From positions 310,001 through 374,000 of the forward strand of contig JBAMJV010001398.1 in assembly GCA_037951105.1 (NCBI GenBank): a DNA stretch of 64,000 nucleotides, given 5' to 3'. The stretch's first letter is position 1. The number at the start of each line of letters is the position of its first letter. The notes beneath the pieces are model-generated. The model had not been told where the DNA came from. It searched no databases and worked only from the letters and a program-made list of their open reading frames with translations. The stretch is from Echinarachnius parma. Taxonomy: Eukaryota > Echinodermata > Echinoidea > Clypeasteroida > Echinarachniidae. The position numbers and the translations under genes were made by a program. Positions 1-14,200 of this stretch are shown here, one piece after another.

Positions 1-600
1 AAGTCAAAATTGATGTCGGGCAAGTGAAATTCTATAAATTGTCTAGTTTGCTTGCCTGACCGGGCAAATAAATAATTGATCAACTATAAGAGAACAATGT
101 CATTTCAAACGTGTAAATCTCATCTAGAAGTAAGAGGGCAAGTACTTTTCAATTTGGGCAAGTCAAATTCCAAAATGTATGATTTAACTTGCCCAAACGA
201 GTCAGTACAGAAAAAAGTGAATGTGGTGGCTTGCATAATGAGAAGAACAAATTGGCGGATCTGGGTAGCAGTTTACATCAATGCTTCACTGGCTTGGGTG
301 TGTTTAATAGAGAAAACTTTGTTTACAATAAGCCTATTCATCAAAACCATTGTTCAATAAAAGTGGGCAAGAAAAAGATGCAAAGCCTGTTAATTTTCCT
401 AGAAATGAGGAGGGGGGTAATAACATATTCAAATTTTACACAAACATTTTTAATGAAAGTTTTTATCTAAACAAGTTGATAATTTGTCCTATTTTTGTCC
501 TGGGTACTAACAAACAACCAAGTATGTCGTCAAATGTGCAGCTATATATAAAAAAAAACTTCAATTACGAGCAACAGATTCACAAATAATGAAACTACTA
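1..600. repeat. Degenerate dispersed repeat in CTC1 terminal intron
   Basis: No exon is seen. The motif GGGCAAGT and its complement recur, and the part around 160-250 resembles 35840-35930 (shared TTACTTGC, AGTACAGAAA and GGCTTG words), so this is probably an old copy of a dispersed repeat. Confidence 0.4.
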
Positions 601-624
601 TATCGGCAGGATTACGCCAAATAC

Positions 625-748
625 CTCTGAAATGTCTGCACTTGAACCACAATGGGCGCTGTAGACTGTGATGTTGGCAGTAGCGGGACAGGGCTGATCT
701 GAGCAAGGCTTGGCTGGTTGATGTTGAACTAGCTGCCTCCCAGGCATA
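625..748 (-). CDS. CTC1: CTC1 coding exon 20 (last one inside window)
   Basis: The acceptor is TTCTCTGCAG and the donor is CAGAG|GTATTT. It holds 41 codons beginning YAWEAASSTSTSQALLRSAL and leaves one base over, so at least one more exon (about 30-50 residues by comparison with human) must lie left of position 1. I found no suitable exon in 1-600. Confidence 0.75.
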
Positions 749-3700
749 CTGCAGAGAATAAGAGAGAGAGAGAGATATATGTAGATGAAGGTAGACTAGA
801 CTTCAATCATTCAATCTAAGTAATTTATTTCCTATGAAAAGGTGTTTAATGTTTCATTTTTAATCCAATAAAATAGCCTTTGGATGGGGGACCTGGGGTA
901 ACAGGTTCCTGTCTGTGAAGAGGTAGTCCCAAGAGTACATACCTCTTCCTTCTGTTTGTTGGCCCACATGTGAAAGACCAGTTCCTTGCCTGGTCCCGTG
1001 CACAAGTCCTCTACTTTGGTCCAGTCTCCCTGGGTGGGGCAGAAGACCGATGACACCACCCTGGGGCTGTCGCTCCATAGCAGACATTCTCCTGTCCCAT
1101 CCTCAACCACCACCCTAGACAATCAGCAAATACAAAATCATAATTACAAACAATTTCAAATTTTTTTTTTTTGCAGCAATAGGATTATCATCTTGAATTG
1201 TGCACTTTGAAATCAAGGTCAGGTCTACATGTATTGGTAAAAATTCTGCTTCTTTTTCTTTAAATATTCATGAGCACAAGCCCTCTACTGTGTTCCAGTC
1301 CCCCTTCATTATTCAGCTAAACTGATAAATATAGACAATCTACATAAACTTGCTATTTTTAGCAAATCAAAGCAACACACATATTAATTTGTACGCAGGA
1401 GCTAGGTTCATATACACTGGCAAGCTTTTGTACTTCTCCACCAAACTCTGTCGCATATGCGTTAGCAAAAGCCAGACACATACTGTAGTGGCTGCAAAAA
1501 TCTTCATTTTATAATTTCAAGCAAGCATCAGCGAGGAACCGGATAATTGCATCCGATATATACTGCCATGCCGTGGCTAGTACAACTCAGCTTCTCAATC
1601 AAGATATTCAATAATCTCAAAGAGTTAAGTACTTGTACTTACAAGATTTGCGTGATGATTTTCCCACTCTGCTTGTTTGTGGCTGGGCAGTGGCAGTCAT
1701 TCCTTCCACAGGTATTGCACAGCCACCTGAAAAGCAATATTAAATCCATATAATTTTGTACAGAGATCAATAACAATAATTATATACAGGTACTCATGTA
1801 GCGCCTTGGTAATCTTCTTTAAGCACCTTGGGAACTAAAAATCTGCCAACCGAATTCCGTTGATTTTAAAATTTAACTTGCTTGATTTGGCAATCAAATA
1901 TAACATATTTTCTCTGTTTTGACCTTACAGCTTGTCTGATTAGGCCATGAGGAAAAATGAATTATTAGCATTTTGTCACAACAGTCAAGTATTTTTCGAG
2001 TGATTTGATTGAAATCTCACTAACACACATTTTGCAGCTATTTGTCTCATTCGCCTTCTGCAAATGTATGTCAAAGTATAATACAAGAAAACAATAAGAA
2101 TATCAAAGCAACAAATACACAGAAGAATGTGCATTTGATAGGGCTGTTCGCTGTGCATAAAAACTAGCAAATTTGTTTCTTACACTTTTGCTTTGTGATA
2201 ATTTAACAGTCATCACAAGCTTTTCATTCATTTCAACATAGCTTGTAAAGCTAGTATTCATCCCTAAGTGTCTATGCGTCTTTATATTCCATGGTCTGCT
2301 ATGTATTTTTATTGGTTGATCTCTGAAGAAGATTTTGCTAGGATAAAAAATGAAGGCCCCAAATTGACTCTCATTTTATTACACAGGCGATATTTTAGAA
2401 GACAAGCAGTTTTCAGCAGTATTTTGAACATTCATCTCCAAATATGACAAAAACAAATGATGGTTTTTATGCACATGGTCCATTATTTGCGAATTAAGAC
2501 CCATCAAGTTGCCGGAATACCCTCTCCCTCACCTGAAGATGAGTTTCTTGATAAGAATTACAAATTAACTGCTTATTTTCATGCATATGGCCCATTATAT
2601 GCGAATAAAGACCCATCAAATTGCTGAAATTTCCTCTCGCTCACCTGAATATGAGTTTCTTGATAAGAAGTACATGTGCCTTTATCCAGAATGTTTGCGT
2701 AGGGTCCTTCTTCAACAGTGCATCCTGCATGATGTGATAGAGCAGTAATCTCTGCCTGGCAGATACAGTAATTAGCTGCCCTGGCTCGACAGATTTATGA
2801 GTGGATCCCTGTATGACTGGGCTGGCAGCACTGTATGAATGAAAAGTAAATACCATTTTCAAAGTAAAATTCATGTCTTGTTTATATGCATCTAAATTGT
2901 TACATGGCAAAACAAGTTTAACCAGTTGGATACATCTTATGAATTACCAACACAACCAAAGATAAATGCTTCCATACGTAAACAAACACCTTTTTCTTTT
3001 TATTTTTTGAATAAAATGCAAATGTGAAGGAAAAAAATTAAAAATATATATATTAAGGGGTTGATAAGACTTCCCTAAAACACATTAAAATGTATAAAGG
3101 AAGTACAAGGACAAGTCGTTTGTAGGCTTGGAGACTAGTGATGGAGATACACAAATATATATATTTGATTTCCACCCAATTATTATTCCATATAAATGTA
3201 AATGAGCAAAGAAAATAGGGTTTCTTTGGGGTTTGAATCCAAGACCTCCGGATTGCTATACCAACTGAGTAATATAGAAAGCCCTTGTGCTGGTGTGCGT
3301 CCAGATTGTTTAAATTACCGGTAAATATTATTCAAATACACAGAGACTGAAATTTTCATTGATCTATCATCTTCATGAAATTTTAATAAAAACTCCACTC
3401 TTGCAACCAGAAAAATTATAGTTATCCTTCTGACCTAAATATATCAGTTTATTTTAGTAAAGTAGTAAGGTGACATATCATTAAAATCAAAATACACAAA
3501 CTGTATAATATTACTCAAGTTGAACACATTTGTGCATTACAGGCAAACCTGTCTATAAAGATCACCAAAGCAGGTGGTCTACTAACACAAGAATAGTGGT
3601 CTTTATATACAGGATGCCACTAGAGCTGGTTTGACTCTTTGTAGTATTAAAGTGCAACTTAAGATCTTACATTTGACTAAAACTCCAGGTGCAGAGTCTA

Positions 3701-6700
3701 TCCACTTGTACAGAGGTCAAAGGTCCCACTTCGTAGCACACAGTCCCACCTTGCTGCTCCTTCTTCTGACAATTCCTGCGTCAATTTGAGAGTTAGTCAT
3801 GTTCAAATTTAGATAACCACATTTGCAAGGCTCAAAATCAATGATAGGTGAAATCCCAAGCAAAACAATAATCTGTAAAAATATACATTGGCAACCAAAT
3901 TTTACATTAATGATTACTAAATTATGAAATAAACTAGCAAGATTTTCCCCTCCACATTAAAAGACTCAATACTGTTTCTGAAAAGTAATCACATAAAACG
4001 GCCAAGAAAACATTTGGAAAGTTTTGGTCTGGTCAAGATTGTTGGACAAATTTTGACCATTTATTCATTACCAATTATTAATTTCTAAGCATTTCCGTTG
4101 AAAATTGTACCCGAAATTGGAGTGGCTGAATTTGTATATAAAAGAAATTGATTTGACAAAAATTAGATTGAGGAATTCTCACTACAATGTGAACCTATTA
4201 AACAAAAACATTTTGTATAATCTCTGAGCAGAACTATTCCAGTTATGACCAGGTTTAACTGTATCTATAGTCAAACCCGTTGTAGTGGCCACCTGTCTAT
4301 AGCAGCCAACCTGTCTATAATGGCCACAAAGGTGATCTCCTGCAGAGAAAAACAATGTTATGAGCCATGTCGATATATGATTGGCTTTCTACAGTGGCCA
4401 CTTTTCATTTTCCTGAAGAAGGTCACAGATTTTGAATTAGTACCTGAGCGTGATCCATCCTCCAGGGAGAAGTCCCATATGGTTGTCATGGATACGGGAT
4501 GGCATCACAACCGACACCAGTTCCTGAGAGGCAGAGTCTCTCATCTCCAGGGTGACCGTGTCCTCCGAGTTGTGGGGTGTCTGTCGGCTACTGTGCGCTT
4601 CTGTCACCATATTTGCGAGGGTTAAGAAACAATGATAATAATAATATCAAATTAATGATAGTGTTGATGACTATGATGATGATGATGATGATCTAACCAA
4701 ATTGGTTGACAAATCAATTTACAAACACTGAAGGAAGTTTGAGGTAATGTACATTAATGATCCATCCTACTTTTCATTGTGAAAAGCAGAAGTTAAAGGG
4801 ATAGTTGAGTTTTGGTATAGAGGGCGCTACACAAAATTTTTTTTTTGTGAAAATTAAAAAATGAGTGTCAAATTTGAAAGAGCATACAATTTTAATGACA
4901 GTATAAACTTGATTTGATCAAAATCGGTTCAGAAACAGCTGAAATATCCATAAACATAACCATTTGTAATAAATGTGGGGGCCCACAAATATTCAATAAT
5001 TTTGAACCAGCCGTAAATTTTTTTTTTAAATGCTTCCTCTTTTCAAAAATTTACAAAAGAGGTTTTTGAATAGTTGTTGATTATCTATCTATTTAATCAC
5101 TATTTCAACATATAACTTCACATGCACAATATTTTTTATTTTAAATGCTTGAAACCAATGAGTTTTTAGAGAGCGCCCTCTTGAGTTTGAATGGCTCTTT
5201 TTGAATGATAATAGGCTTTTTACTTAGTCGTTTGTAATTTTGTATTCATTTCGAGCATGGTGGAGTTTTAACTATTAGTTTGTAATGTAATGGTGAAGGT
5301 TTTGGTTACTAAAATTAAGTTTGACTAAAACTGTACTCTCTTTACCAGAACTCAACTAGGATAAGAAACATCCTGGGAATATTAAACATACCTTCTTTTC
5401 TTGCACTGTTCTTGACTTTCTGTATTATCCTACCAGACAGAGAAACCAGGGAGCTGTTCAGTCTGAAATAAAGCATACACAGCTGGTACTACAGAATCTA
5501 ACGATTGTGTACTATAAAAAAGGAGACATATTTCTAAAGCATTTTGTCTTTTTTTTTGCATAATATTCTGATGAATATATTAAGACATATACCGTATTTG
5601 CTGGTGTATTAACCGCACGTTTTTACTTACAGAAGAACTTGCAAAAAGGGGGGAGAGGTTAATACACAGAGATAGAAAAACATATTTCATGAAAATACCA
5701 CATATGGCTATAATATCAGTTTAGGGACAATAAAATTAAAATAAAAATTCTTGTTCTGGCAACCCTGACAGGGCTACAAAAACAATATAATATTTATCTT
5801 TGCACAAGTTTTCAGGAATGCACATTTCTTACAACCATACCTGGGTCTTTTCTTGCCTGGCTGATACATTTCCATTTGGTTTCCTTCTGCCAACACTTCA
5901 CCTTCTGGATTCAAAGAATCCTAGTTATTGAAATAAGACAAGACAGGACTAATTTTACCGTATTTGTCGCTTAATAGTAATCCCAATCTTATTTACAGAT
6001 TGCAAAATGTAAGGATATCACCTCATGAATATCAATAATCATTATTTGAGAGAGATAAGCATGGGATTCCCCAGGTAACATTATTTTGAACTTGGAACTT
6101 TGGTCTTTAATTATAGATATAAAAACAAAACTTTCAAGCATCTGCCTAACATTCAATATTGATTCTTGGAAATCTATTTTTACCAATATCTCTCTCCCAC
6201 CCTTTCTCTCTTCCTTTCTGCCCTTCTTCCTTCCATATTCATCAACTTCATATTTTTTACTATCATCCATCAACAATTTTATTCCTATGTTTTATTTGTC
6301 TACTTCTGGTTAACTAAATTGTAAGTAACGTAAATGTGTAAATTCTACATATTTCCCAATACAAAAACTGAAGAGAAAAGGGGCGAAATTTAAGAAATAA
6401 TCATGTCAGTTTAGTAAATAAAACTACAAAATAATCTTCTCCTTCTTACCTGCACCCTCTGCAATTGAGAGAACTCATTGATGATGAACATAGGCTGTGT
6501 AACGCCTTTGGAAGAAAGCCTCTTGATTGCACTCGGCACTTGTTTCTGTTGGAATTCAAGTACAAATTAAAATTATGATAAAATTGGGCATATAATCAAT
6601 ATTGTTTTACTAAATTCATAAGTGAGGCCGAGATAACTGAGATGGATTTAAGGAGAATATATGAGAATACAATTTGGAGAGATATTTGGGATTTTTGTTT

Positions 6701-8204
6701 TGAATAGCACATGATTAAATTTGTATCACGGTTATTTTATATAATAGTATCCAAGCGAGTCCATACACATACAGTATCATTAGCGCCTTTCATTATAAAT
6801 ATTACCCCAGTGAACGGAAACACACTTCAACCATTCCTGCACATGAGGTACACTTTTTCCACTCCACTTGGGAGCATGCCAGTCAGTCACCGGTTTGATA
6901 ATATCATAATCAGTTTAATAGTTAATACAACACTATTTATATCAATACCACAGCGCTATAAATGTACATCATTATTACTGCAATCACAGGGATGCCAGTG
7001 GCAATTGCCTTCAGGGCCTGAAAAATATTTTTCAGCGGTGTGAAGCGCACATCACAAGCGCAAAGTCTATTTGGCCAGGGTCTAGGGCCCGTTTCAGGGC
7101 CCTGGATGCTTAGGGTATTAGATGCTCTCTGGTGCATTCTCAGCCGTATTTTTCATAATTTTTGCACAAGAACTAGGAATGATTTGTCAGATTTATGTTT
7201 AAACCTTGTCTCTAAGCCTGATTGCCAGAAAACTGGCTTCCCTGCAGTCATTCCTGCATATCAAGTGCACTTTTTCTACTCCTCTTGGGAGCATTCCAGC
7301 CAGTTGCCTCTTAGACAAATATTATCATTATTATTTGTGTGCATCAGCTATCAACTCACCTGCAGCTCTGGGTTGCCGCCATCCAGTCTGTACAGCCGCC
7401 CCTCCCTCAGAAAGGGATACCACCGCACAGCATCGCCATGGAAACCAAGCATCGCACCTGAAGCCTTGCCCTCTCTCCATGCACCCATGGGTCCTAGAGG
7501 AGGTATCCCCATGGCAACCGCATCGCTACCTTCTCCCTCATCCCTCCCCTTCTCCTTCAGGATGCTGACATCACAATAGAAGGCGGGAGAGTCCTGCTCT
7601 TGGTTGGTGTTGGATGATGAGGATGATGAGGAGGACGAGGAGGACGAGGAGGAAGAGGTTGAAGATGATGAGTTTGAAAGAAGAGGTCTCCTGCATTTTA
7701 GTTGGATTATTCTGTGGCTGGATGATTCATTGTTTGCATCATCTGTTAATATTAGAAGAAAAATATGAAGACAAAAAATATCTATGATTGCTACTATAAA
7801 TCAAAAGAAATATATGTTAAATATTTCACTTGTACTATATGTATGAAGAGTAGACAATTACTTGCTTTAGTATCATCAAAATTGTTTAATAGTGATAGCC
7901 ATCTATTATTAATTCACATTTTTGAGACAATTTACACAAATATCAGAATATACCTGTACTTCGGCAGATATACCCCTAAGCAAGACATTTCATTAACTAA
8001 TATTGCTGCTCCCTAGCCAGGAGTATAAATGGGTACCTTGGTCAGGTGTAAATTAGCCTGATGCTTAGATAAGGTTGCTTGTGGCTAGTATGCTCCATAA
8101 GGTTGCTTGCGGCTAGTATGCTCCCGCGGAGTTGAGAAAGTGCACAAGATATTTGTGCAGGTTTAAAATGTGACCGACAGATGTGTGTGCGTTATTAATA
8201 TATA

Positions 8205-8254
<50 letters not shown>

Positions 8255-11200
8255 ATGTATATAACATATTAGTAAATACTTGGCCAAAAAAACAAAAACA
8301 AGTGGACCATGTTCATACCAACCTGGTGTGTTTCCCTGTGAACTTCTCTTCCTCCTGTGCCGTTTCTCGCTGCTCGACATCACCCTGTCTGCTGCCATCT
8401 GGCGGCACAGTGCATCGTGTAGGTTGAACATCACATACACCTTGACCTTTGACCCAGACAGACTAGCACCATTTCCTTTCCCACCTACATTGGCGGTGTC
8501 TGTTGATCCATCGTCTCTTCCTTTAGCATGTCTTGCAATTTTAGACTTAGACCTTGACAGACTGGCACCATTTCCATTCCCACACACATTGGTGGAGTCT
8601 GTAGTATTAGTGCCACTCCCCTCTGTTTCTCCTGCAGGTTTGGTTTGAAGAATAAAAGGATCCCTCTCCGATTTCTCCCTTTCTCTGACGATCACAAAGT
8701 CGTCGATTCTCAGGAGGTGATCCACGCACGGCTGAGGGTGGCACGAGTTGAGCCCGCCACCAGAATCTCTGTCCGTACCATGGTTCCCATCATGCAATGG
8801 GTTTGCGATACGAACCCTATCACTTGGGTTAGCATGGCTCGTGTGTGGTCTGCCAGCCGATTTGGGGTCGATACAGCTCTTCTCACTATGCCGTGCAAGT
8901 TTTTCAGCATTTTTCAAACTTGAGTTAGGGTTGCTAAGTTCACTTAATGGATTTGCGTTGGTATTTTCCTTTTCATTATGTGATGTAGGTTTGTCTGGAT
9001 CTTTCGGACTTGTGTTGGGTTTGGGCAAGATTGAGGCAAGAACGCAGGGGATGGTGCCAGTAGAGTCCTTGAGGTACAGGCGGCCATCTTGTCTGTCCAC
9101 ACACAGCTGACCCACAAGAACCTGCAAATAAATAAAAACAATTGTAAAATATTCAGATCCACTTTTCTTAACCAATTGAGGACTAAGACCAACATTGATA
9201 AGACCAAGAGTCAAGTTGAATTACTAATTTCCACAGTTCACTGTTGTTTGATTGTTTCTTTCTTGTTGCTCTACATGTAGTTGTGAACAAAAAGAAAATG
9301 CATATAGAAAATAACTGATTTTCAGTCCTTCTCCAACAGCGAGTGATTTTAGTTCCCTGTAAGTTGGTTGAGGCCAAATCAGACAATGCTACAAATTAAC
9401 TATTCAGCCTTGTGGGCCAGTTGGGCAAGTAAAAACATGATATTTCAAGTTCTAGTGGCCCCAAAACCTGAATCTTGTGGTTCCAAACAAAGAAAACCAT
9501 AAAACATTCAGTTACATTTGGTTGCCCATTTGGGCCATTTGGGTGGCCTGAAAAGAATTTTTAGTAGTCCCGGGCCAGTGGGCCTGTAGTAATTTTGAGC
9601 ATCGCTTTAACTGTAAACTGTACATCATACATACCAGTTTGGGCTTCAAGTCACATGACCTGACGATGTCGCACTTCCACGCCGACTGTGATATTGACGT
9701 GACTCCTGAACCTTCCTCTTTGACAAACCCAGACAGGTCACTGACACGGGGAAAGGTGCATGGTGGTGTCTGCAGAAAAATAAAATATTAAATGCAAAAA
9801 AATACACAATTTCATCAAAAGCATGACAAACTAGATGGATCTTCGACTGCGCGCAGTCGAAAATGATGCCTCCGCCATTACGCAATTTATTTATTACACA
9901 GAATTAATTCTGTCAACTCATTTTTTTGTTGGTACTCTGTCTTTTAGATATTGACGTATCACAATTATGAGCTATAAGTGACCTTGACCTTTGCCCTCAT
10001 GACCCCAAAATCTAATGACTACAATTGTTCCCTATTATACATTCAGGTATCAAGTTGGATTGAAATCTGATATTCAGTTCTTGAGATTTCCAATCTCAAG
10101 CTACTTTTACATATGAGCCCTGTGACCTTTGACCTTTGACCTCATGACCCCAAAATCTAATCAGATCATTGCCCCCCAAGATACATACATGTACCAAGTT
10201 TGGTCAGAATCAGTCAATCTGTTCTTGAGATAACGCGATCACGAGCTATTTTTGCATATATAGAGCTCTGTGACCTTTGACCACATGACCCCAAAATCTA
10301 ATCAGATCATCGGCCCCCCAAGATACATACATGTACCAAGTTTGGTCAGAATCTGTCAATCCCTTCTTGAGATAACGCGATCACGAGCTATTTTTGCATA
10401 TATAATGAGCTCTGTGACATTTGACCTTTGACCTCATGACCCCCAAATCTAATCAGATCATTGGCCCCCCAAGATACATACATGTACCAAGTTTGGTCAG
10501 AATCTGTCAATCCCTTCTTGAGATAACGCGATCACAAGCTATTTTTGCATATATAATGAGCTCTGTGACCTTTGACCTCATGACCCCAAAATCTAATCAG
10601 ATCATTGGCCTCCCAAGATACATACATGACCCAAGTTTGGTGAAAATCCGTTAATCGGTTCTTGAGATAACGCGATCACGAGAACGGGACGTACGTACGT
10701 ACGGACGTACGTACAGACGTACGTACGGACGGACGTACGAACGGACGGACAACCCGAAAACATAATGCCTCCGGCTACTTCGTTGCGGAGGCATAAAAAT
10801 AAATAAATTCAATAGTTCATTCCGGCACATGGGGATCTGGGAGGAACATTCCAATTCATATAAAGTGTGAATATATTCATCACTACCATCATTTGCAAAA
10901 GTTTAAGACCACCTGGGAATTTGTGGGTATTTCAATAATTTGGACTGCATTCTTTTGTCTTATTAAATGGTTACATAACATGCTTACTACAGTGGTCAGT
11001 AGCACAAGAGTAATGGTCAGCGAAAAAATTAATATTTTTATGTTGGGGGCTCCATTTTTGGGGGCTCCATTTTCGGGGGCTACAAATTTCAGGGCTCTTT
11101 TTCGAATTTCAGGGGCGATTAATAAGCTATAACTGTATAATGCTGTAAGTGATCATTTTATAAGCATTTGATCACAATCCAAACAGAAAAATCCCACAAA

Positions 11201-14200
11201 AAATCCAGAAAATCCAAAAAAATCCCAACAAAATTTTTTGGGGCGAATTTTTTTTTTTCGGGGGGCGAATTTGGGCATTTTGGGGGCGAATTCGCCCGCC
11301 GCCCCCGTGTATTTTTTCGCTGGTAATGGTATAAGCCCAGCAGTTCAAGTGATACAAAGGTTATGCGTTGAAAATAAAAGTATGTCTGAAAAATAAATGT
11401 TTAACTTTGTTGTGTTTTTTTTATTTTGGAAGGGTGGTCTTAAACTTTTGCAAATGATGGTACATTGCTGATCATAAAATCTAACCTTTTTTTGGAAGAG
11501 CATTTGTCCATTTGCCATTCGCACAATATCATGCAATGCAGGTGCACTTTGTACAAAGTTCCATGGTAAATGAATGTCATATGACTGGGTAATGAGCAAA
11601 AAAGTGATATTTGCAAACTCATTGCAACAAATTTGTACCCAGTTAAAAGTCTCCCACAGAGACACTTCGATCATTTCAATCATATAGATCTTTATAACAG
11701 AAGAGAAATTTTTAAAAAACGCCAAACCTGCATCATGCCTCTATTGGTAATATTGGCAATAAGAATATGAGGTATGTGAGAACTGCTAAACTTCAATGTT
11801 CTGTAAGTTTTGTGGGTTTTTGACAATATTATTAGATTCCTTTTAAAGGTCTCACCCATTCTTCCTCATGTGCATGTGAGAAGCTGCATGTAGCATCATG
11901 TGCCAGGAATTCTTCATACAGGTTTCTTTCCCTTGGCCGGATGATTGGGCGGTCACTTAGGGCTAGTCTAGTGGTCAGCAACTTGACCAGCACAGAGAGT
12001 AGTTCTTTCAGTCTGCAAAAGGAGGATTAAACATTTTGTGGACATTTTGCTAACAAATTTATCAAAGAAATTCAAATTCATAATTGCAGAAGGAAAATTC
12101 AAAATAAAATGTGAAATAAAGTTGCAGGAGCTGTATAAACACAATCAGATGGGACCTGACATCCAAACCGAATAATGCCCTTGTATTATGGCCTAGTGCC
12201 ACTGCAGCGTATCTCCTTCCGTTTCTTATCCGACCAAAATGCGAACGGTCAGTATCTAGCAAATTTTGAAGTTCCAATGGAGCCGAATTAAAAGAATCCT
12301 ACTAGTCCATTCAGAACTTGGTGTGCATCATTTTGTTTCCTTCCATTGTCCAGTATTCTGCTAGTACCTTCCGGATGTCAAACGGATAGGAAACGGAAGG
12401 AGATAGGTACGCTATAGTGGGACTAGGCTATTACATGTTATAACATTTAGCTGAGCAATAGAGCAAATTACATTTGGTGCTAGCCCAAAGCTCATTTTAC
12501 CTGACAATCTGTGGGACCAATTTGTGAAGCAGGTTGGGCAATGCCTGGCATCGCAGCCACTCTAGGTTCCTCAGGCTGGGGTGCAGCTTGACACACAATG
12601 ATAGCAGGATTCTCTGCTGCTTCTCACTGCCTGTCTGCAAAACAATAAACAGCAAGAAATATGGGTATTCATTAGATTTACGCATTCTTATACATTTCTA
12701 TTAGAAGTGCACTTCAATGGAAACAGGAGATATTTGTGTGGCAATTCTTTTCTAGACAAAGATTAAAATCATATAATAGAAAAGAAGAGGGTGTAGCTTG
12801 GCGAACAATGACAAGAGAAATCTCTGTTGCTTCTCACTGCCTGTCTGTAAACAAGGAATATGGGTATTTTAAAATCAGATCTAAACATTCATACAATACT
12901 AATTTCTAATAGAATCACACTTTGAAGAAAATACTGCTGTAAACAGCTTATCTACTTTAACTCCTTGAGTGCCAAGCTCTCATTTTTGCGAGTTACAATA
13001 CACATAAATGCCTGGCACTCAAAGTGTTAAAAAACGCCAGTGTAAATTGTACATGACATTTTCAAAAAGATTTCTACCTTCACAGGTTGTTGTCCCTTTG
13101 TCTCAAACGTTACAGAACTCCTCATGCAGCAAGCGAGGGCTTTCACGTCACCTGCACATTCATCATCAGCATCAGCATCTGGTACGACTATCTCATGCGC
13201 ATTGTACACCGTGACCTCTGACCCCACAGGAATGATGGGAAGGCTAGATCTCCCGTCGAACTGGTATGTCAAGTATAGTCTGTATCAATATAAAAGTCTT
13301 TGAAATATTCACAGTAAAAATTAAAGTCCCTTACCTTATCGCAAACATAGTAATAATAATAAGCTATTGGTGTCCTATCAGACTTATAAAAACGAAATAC
13401 AGGAATTAGATGTAAGTTTTGTGGTCATTTTTTGTCTTCTTTCAATCAACAGGTAAATAGATAATTTGACTTAATTCTCATTTTGTTAACTGCAGTTTTT
13501 AAATTCTCTCAATGAAGCTGCGTTGCAATCACAATCAAATGAGAATCAACTTACCTGTGTTTATCAGAAGTCTCATATATTCCTAGAGTTCTGTCAATGC
13601 ACTTGGAGATAGTTCCCTGTCAATATCAATGAGGGAGAAAATAAATCAGAATTTGTTTGTATTTGTTTTGTATAAAAAAGATTAATAAATCATTTTAAAA
13701 GTATGTCGGAACACGCTACATCAGTGCTAATAATCACCTTGTATACACCGAGGTCCGACTCTAGTTTCTTCAGAGAAGCTTCACAAGGATGTATGGTGGA
13801 TGATGGCATCAAAAGCAGAATCTTCCGAGGTAATGTGGTTCCCTGTAAAACAAAAACAAATACAAAATAATATAAAAAAAGTACTGGACAACTAATACCA
13901 AAGCTAAGCTTAATAGATTTGATATTCATCATTAATCAGGCTGCACATGTTATATCATGGAATCTACAGTAGATAGTAAAACACCCAAGTCAGAGGTGCT
14001 AGGAGGTTATTCAACATGAATAATGCCCAAGCATTTCAGTTTTCTAGTCAAGTTAATTTTTCCACAAATGTAATCTAACCAAGATAGAAAAAACGCTGCA
14101 GGCAAATTCTGTAAATTAGTATTTGGTATATGGTATTTAAACCAATGTAATGCACACATACAAATTCCATGTACTAAGCGCAAGTTGTCCACACTTTCTT

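Noticed and set aside
1-600. Last CTC1 exon inside the window
   Set aside because: No acceptor with the right phase followed by CTC1-like sequence; the region matches a dispersed repeat.
4245-4625. 126-codon plus-strand frame
   Set aside because: Shadow of CTC1 exon 15 plus a repeat.
8195-9214. 339-codon minus-strand frame as a single-exon gene
   Set aside because: Only 9121-8319 is exon; the rest is intron read-through, including the (ATT)n run that yields poly-isoleucine.
10000-10680. CRISPR-like array
   Set aside because: Units of about 145 bp without spacer/repeat alternation, in an animal intron; this is a transposon-borne tandem repeat.
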